The position numbers and the translations under genes were made by a program. Below, one piece after another: positions 61,004-64,000 of a stretch of 64,000 nt of DNA. How positions within the stretch are numbered: the stretch's first letter is position 1; each line of letters begins with the position of its first letter. Origin of the DNA: Ewingella americana (GTDB lineage Bacteria > Pseudomonadota > Gammaproteobacteria > Enterobacterales > Enterobacteriaceae); the NCBI RefSeq assembly GCF_006438725.1, contig NZ_RCZD01000009.1, forward strand, positions 1 to 64,000, in the 5' to 3' direction. The notes beneath the pieces were generated by a model, which was not told the DNA's origin, did not search any database, and worked only from the letters and a program-made list of their open reading frames with translations.

Positions 61004-64000
61004 GTGGTTAACTCACTGCTTACACCACGGCTGACGTCATTAAGATTGAGTCTGCTGGCTCTGACGCTGGGGCTGGCACTTTCTCAACACCCTGTAGCGG
61101 CGGCTGAAGTGGCCCCGGAACAGTGGTTGCTGGAGCAGGTTCGCGTCGGCGAAGCCAGCCACCAGGACGACCTTGTGCGCCAGTCGCTGTACCGTCTGGA
61201 GCTGATGGCACCGGAAAATCCTCAGGTGCTGGCGGCGCGTCTGCGTCTGGCCCTGCGTGAAGGCAACCAGGAGCAGGCGAAACGGCAGTTGGATAAAATC
61301 CAACAGGTTGCGCCGAATTCGAACATCTACCATCAGGCACAGCTGAGCCTGAAAATGGCCAGGCCAGAAGTGCAGCAACAGCTGCAGCAGGCACGTTTGC
61401 TGGCAACGGCAGGGCGTTTGTCTGAGGCCCGAACGCAGTATGACGCATTATTTGACGGGCAGCCGCCGACGCTGGATCTGGCCGTTGAATACTGGCTATT
61501 GGTCGCACGAATTCCGGGGCAAAAAAATCAGGCGCAGACGCAGTTGCTGGCGCTCAATACTCAATACCCTGGCGATGTTAACCTGCGGCTGCAGTTGGCG
61601 AGAATGGCCTTTGAACAGGGTAATTCCGGGCAGGCTATCTCGCTGCTAAAACAGGTTGCCAATAGCGATGAAGGGCGCGGCCCGGCAGCAGACATGTGGC
61701 TGGCGCAGATTAAAACGCAGCCGGTGAGCAACCAAAGCGTGGCAGATTTACAGCGTTTTATGGGGGTATTTGACAGCGGTGCACCGGCAATTGCCGCGCA
61801 GCAGGAATTACAGCGTCAGCAGGCGCTACTGGCTGATCCACACTACCAGGCCCGCGTGACCGGGCTGGCGCAGATTGCCAACGGTGGCTCAACGGGTGCG
61901 ATAACTCCGCTAAAAAAAGCGCTGGAAGAGAAACCCAACGATGCCGAAGTTCTGGGTGCAATGGGGTTAGCCTATTCGCGCGCAGGCAAACGTGCGCAGG
62001 CCCTCAGCCTGTTCGAGCAGGCAAAAAATGCTGAACAGGATGGCTATAACAATGGGAAATGGACCAGCCTGATCCAGACCAACCGCTATTGGTTGGCGAT
62101 CGAACAGGGCGATAAAGCGCTGAAAGCCAATGATCTCAATCAGGCAGGTATTCATTATCAGCGGGCACAGCATATTGACCCGCGCGACCCGTGGGCACTA
62201 ATCGGCCTCGGGGATGTTGCGGTTGCACGTCATGATGACCCTCAGGCCAAACAAGCTTACCGCCGGGCACTCAGCCTCGAACGTGATAACAGCAGCGCCC
62301 AGCGTGGGCTGACCAATATTTACCAGCGCCAGTCGCCACAACAAGCCCTCGACTATATCAACAGCTTGCCTGCGCCGCAGCGCGCCAAACTCAGTGATAA
62401 ACAGCAGAGCATTCAGAACGATTTACTGAGTGCCGATGCCGAACGTTTTACCACCAACCGCCAGTGGCCTCAGGCGGCGCGGCGCTATGAAGAAATCTTG
62501 CAACGTAAACCCGGTGATGTGTGGGCAACCTATCACTACGCCAATGCGCTGCGTGAAATCGGCCGAAAGGATGACGCTGATGCGGCATTTGCGCGGCTGG
62601 CGGCCAAACGTCCGGCCGACCCGCAGCAGGTCTATGCCTATGCATTGTACCTTTCCGGGACCGACCGCGATGCCGCAGCGCTTAACCATTTACATACCCT
62701 GCCGCAGGCACAATGGGACAATAATATGCGCGAGATGTCGCAGCGCATTACCCTCGATAAAACGCTCAATGACATTGACCAACTGATTGCCCGTGGTGAC
62801 ACCGGCGAGGCAAAAACGCAGCTGCAAACCGCGAAACTTCCGGCCAGCGGGCTGAGCCTCAACCAACAACGCCGTGTAGCCATGGCCTGGCGTGACGTCG
62901 GCGAAACGGTGAAAGCCGCGAGCCTGTTGCGCCCGGTGACCACGGCGGCGGCCAAATTGCCTGCCGGTCAGGACAAAGCGCTGATTTACCGCGATGCCGC
63001 CCAGCTGGAACAGCAGACCGGCCATCCGCAGGCGGCCCGCGAAGATTATCAGCAGGCGATGGTCGCCAGCGGCATCACCGCTGAAACGCCAACAAACAAC
63101 GACAGCTACACCCAACTGACGCGCAACGACGCCAGTGATGACTGGTTAAAGCGCGGGATCCGCTCTGATGCCCATGATTTATACCGCCAGCAGGATGTGA
63201 ATTTCACCCTCGACGAAGACAGATCGACCAACAGTGGCACGCCGGGAAAATCGGATCTGCAGTCCAACACCACCATGTTGCAGGCCGACATGCCGTGGTA
63301 TCAGGGGCGGGCCTTTTTGCGCTCGGACATCGTGCGTATGGACAACGGCACATTTAATAATGACAACGGTAATTACAGCGCCTCTTTCGGCACCTGTAAT
63401 GACATTCTCTGCCACCGTGATCAGGACCAGAACGCTAACGGCGTCAGTTTTGGCGCAGGTTATAAAGATGCTCAGTGGGAGGGCGATCTTGGCACCACGC
63501 CGCTCGGTTTCCCGGTGGTTGACTGGGTCGGCGGGTTGGCGTACAGCAGCGACTGGCGCGATATCGGCTGGACGGCAACGGCGTCGCGGCGGCCGATTTC
63601 CAGCTCGTTACTCTCTTTTGCCGGTGCCAAAGATCCCAATACTGGTACTACCTGGGGCGGCGTTCGTGCCACCGGTGTCAGCCTTGGTCTCAGTTACGAT
63701 CAGGGCAAAGCCAACGGGCTGTGGGGCGATATCAGCGCACACCAGATCACCGGAAAAAACGTGGCTGATAACAGCCGGGAACGCCTGATGGGCGGCTATT
63801 ACTACAAGATGATCAACGAGGATAACCGCCGTGCAACCATCGGCCTGAACTCGATGCTGTGGCACTACCAGAAAGATCTCAGCGGCTACACGCTGGGACA
63901 GGGCGGTTATTACAGTCCGCAGCAATATTTCTCTCTGGCCGTACCGCTGAATTATCGCCAGCGGACGGATAATTGGTCGTGGCAAGTGGGCGGGTCCGTG
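61004..64000 (+). CDS. bcsC: Cellulose synthase outer-membrane subunit BcsC, 5' part
   Basis: The gene starts at GTG 61004, four bases after the bcsB stop codon, and stays open to the window end, giving 999 residues (E. coli BcsC about 1157). A signal peptide ends near HPVAAA (residue 29). TPR repeats follow over most of the protein, for example PWALIGLGDVAVARHDDPQAKQAYRRAL near 397-424. The C-terminal BCSC_C outer-membrane barrel begins before the edge (last visible VPLNYRQRTDNWSWQVGGSV). BcsC exports the glucan through periplasm and outer membrane. The remaining 150 or so residues lie outside. Confidence 0.96.
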   Translation, partial: MVNSLLTPRLTSLRLSLLALTLGLALSQHPVAAAEVAPEQWLLEQVRVGEASHQDDLVRQSLYRLELMAPENPQVLAARLRLALREGNQEQAKRQLDKIQQVAPNSNIYHQAQLSLKMARPEVQQQLQQARLLATAGRLSEARTQYDALFDGQPPTLDLAVEYWLLVARIPGQKNQAQTQLLALNTQYPGDVNLRLQLARMAFEQGNSGQAISLLKQVANSDEGRGPAADMWLAQIKTQPVSNQSVADLQRFMGVFDSGAPAIAAQQELQRQQALLADPHYQARVTGLAQIANGGSTGAITPLKKALEEKPNDAEVLGAMGLAYSRAGKRAQALSLFEQAKNAEQDGYNNGKWTSLIQTNRYWLAIEQGDKALKANDLNQAGIHYQRAQHIDPRDPWALIGLGDVAVARHDDPQAKQAYRRALSLERDNSSAQRGLTNIYQRQSPQQALDYINSLPAPQRAKLSDKQQSIQNDLLSADAERFTTNRQWPQAARRYEEILQRKPGDVWATYHYANALREIGRKDDADAAFARLAAKRPADPQQVYAYALYLSGTDRDAAALNHLHTLPQAQWDNNMREMSQRITLDKTLNDIDQLIARGDTGEAKTQLQTAKLPASGLSLNQQRRVAMAWRDVGETVKAASLLRPVTTAAAKLPAGQDKALIYRDAAQLEQQTGHPQAAREDYQQAMVASGITAETPTNNDSYTQLTRNDASDDWLKRGIRSDAHDLYRQQDVNFTLDEDRSTNSGTPGKSDLQSNTTMLQADMPWYQGRAFLRSDIVRMDNGTFNNDNGNYSASFGTCNDILCHRDQDQNANGVSFGAGYKDAQWEGDLGTTPLGFPVVDWVGGLAYSSDWRDIGWTATASRRPISSSLLSFAGAKDPNTGTTWGGVRATGVSLGLSYDQGKANGLWGDISAHQITGKNVADNSRERLMGGYYYKMINEDNRRATIGLNSMLWHYQKDLSGYTLGQGGYYSPQQYFSLAVPLNYRQRTDNWSWQVGGSV

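Overview
The window reads as a chromosomal segment of an enterobacterium (Enterobacterales). The left part carries close homologues of E. coli ydgA, manA, fumC, tus, ynfM, ynfL, mlc, ynfK and yjbD, and the right end carries an enterobacterial-type cellulose locus (bcsEFG divergent from bcsRQABC). The gene mix and the large composite intergenic repeats would suit a Yersiniaceae-like genus such as Rahnella, but the genus is a guess. A Ter-like site in front of tus places the segment near the replication terminus.

Layout. 1-298: 3' end of an IS4-type insertion sequence. 340-11.4 kb: conserved core genes, with repeat element A between fumC and tus, an Mlc box in front of mlc and an inverted-repeat operator region in front of ynfL. 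11.6-15.6 kb: an acetyltransferase, then an iron-uptake pair (orphan periplasmic binding protein and TonB-dependent receptor), each with a Fur-like box. 15.66-16.34 kb: composite repeat element B followed by a 37-bp tandem array. 16.4-25.9 kb: a small membrane protein, an NAD-dependent beta-hydroxyacid dehydrogenase, a non-haem iron oxygenase joined to a MetQNI-type ABC transporter, and a MarR-controlled MFS/HlyD efflux pair.

25.9-51.4 kb looks like a nitrogen-scavenging region with three modules. (1) A GntR regulator, three amidohydrolases, an NTF2-like protein and a five-gene peptide/nickel-type ABC transporter. Its two main promoters carry TTGCTAGCAA-type palindromes and sigma-54 (-24/-12) motifs. 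One transporter ATPase gene is frameshifted. (2) A carbohydrate ABC transporter with a PfkB kinase and a ROK regulator; two identical operator-like sequences exactly 210 bp apart sit in the divergent promoter. (3) A tightly overlapping guaD-rutR-like-xdhABC operon for guanine to xanthine to urate, preceded by a TGACCGATCGGTCA palindrome and a sigma-54 motif. A combined reading is uptake and deamination of N-heterocycles or nucleosides under nitrogen control; the substrates of modules 1 and 2 are not determined by the sequence.

51.4-64 kb: cellulose synthesis and modification. bcsZ is not in its usual place between bcsB and bcsC, and bcsC runs off the window end.

The most unusual structure is a dispersed family of composite intergenic repeats (A near 5.1 kb, B near 15.9 kb, C near 37.7 kb). 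Four hairpins in these elements share the same six-base loop while their perfect stems differ in sequence, and the ends carry short hexamer or octamer runs.
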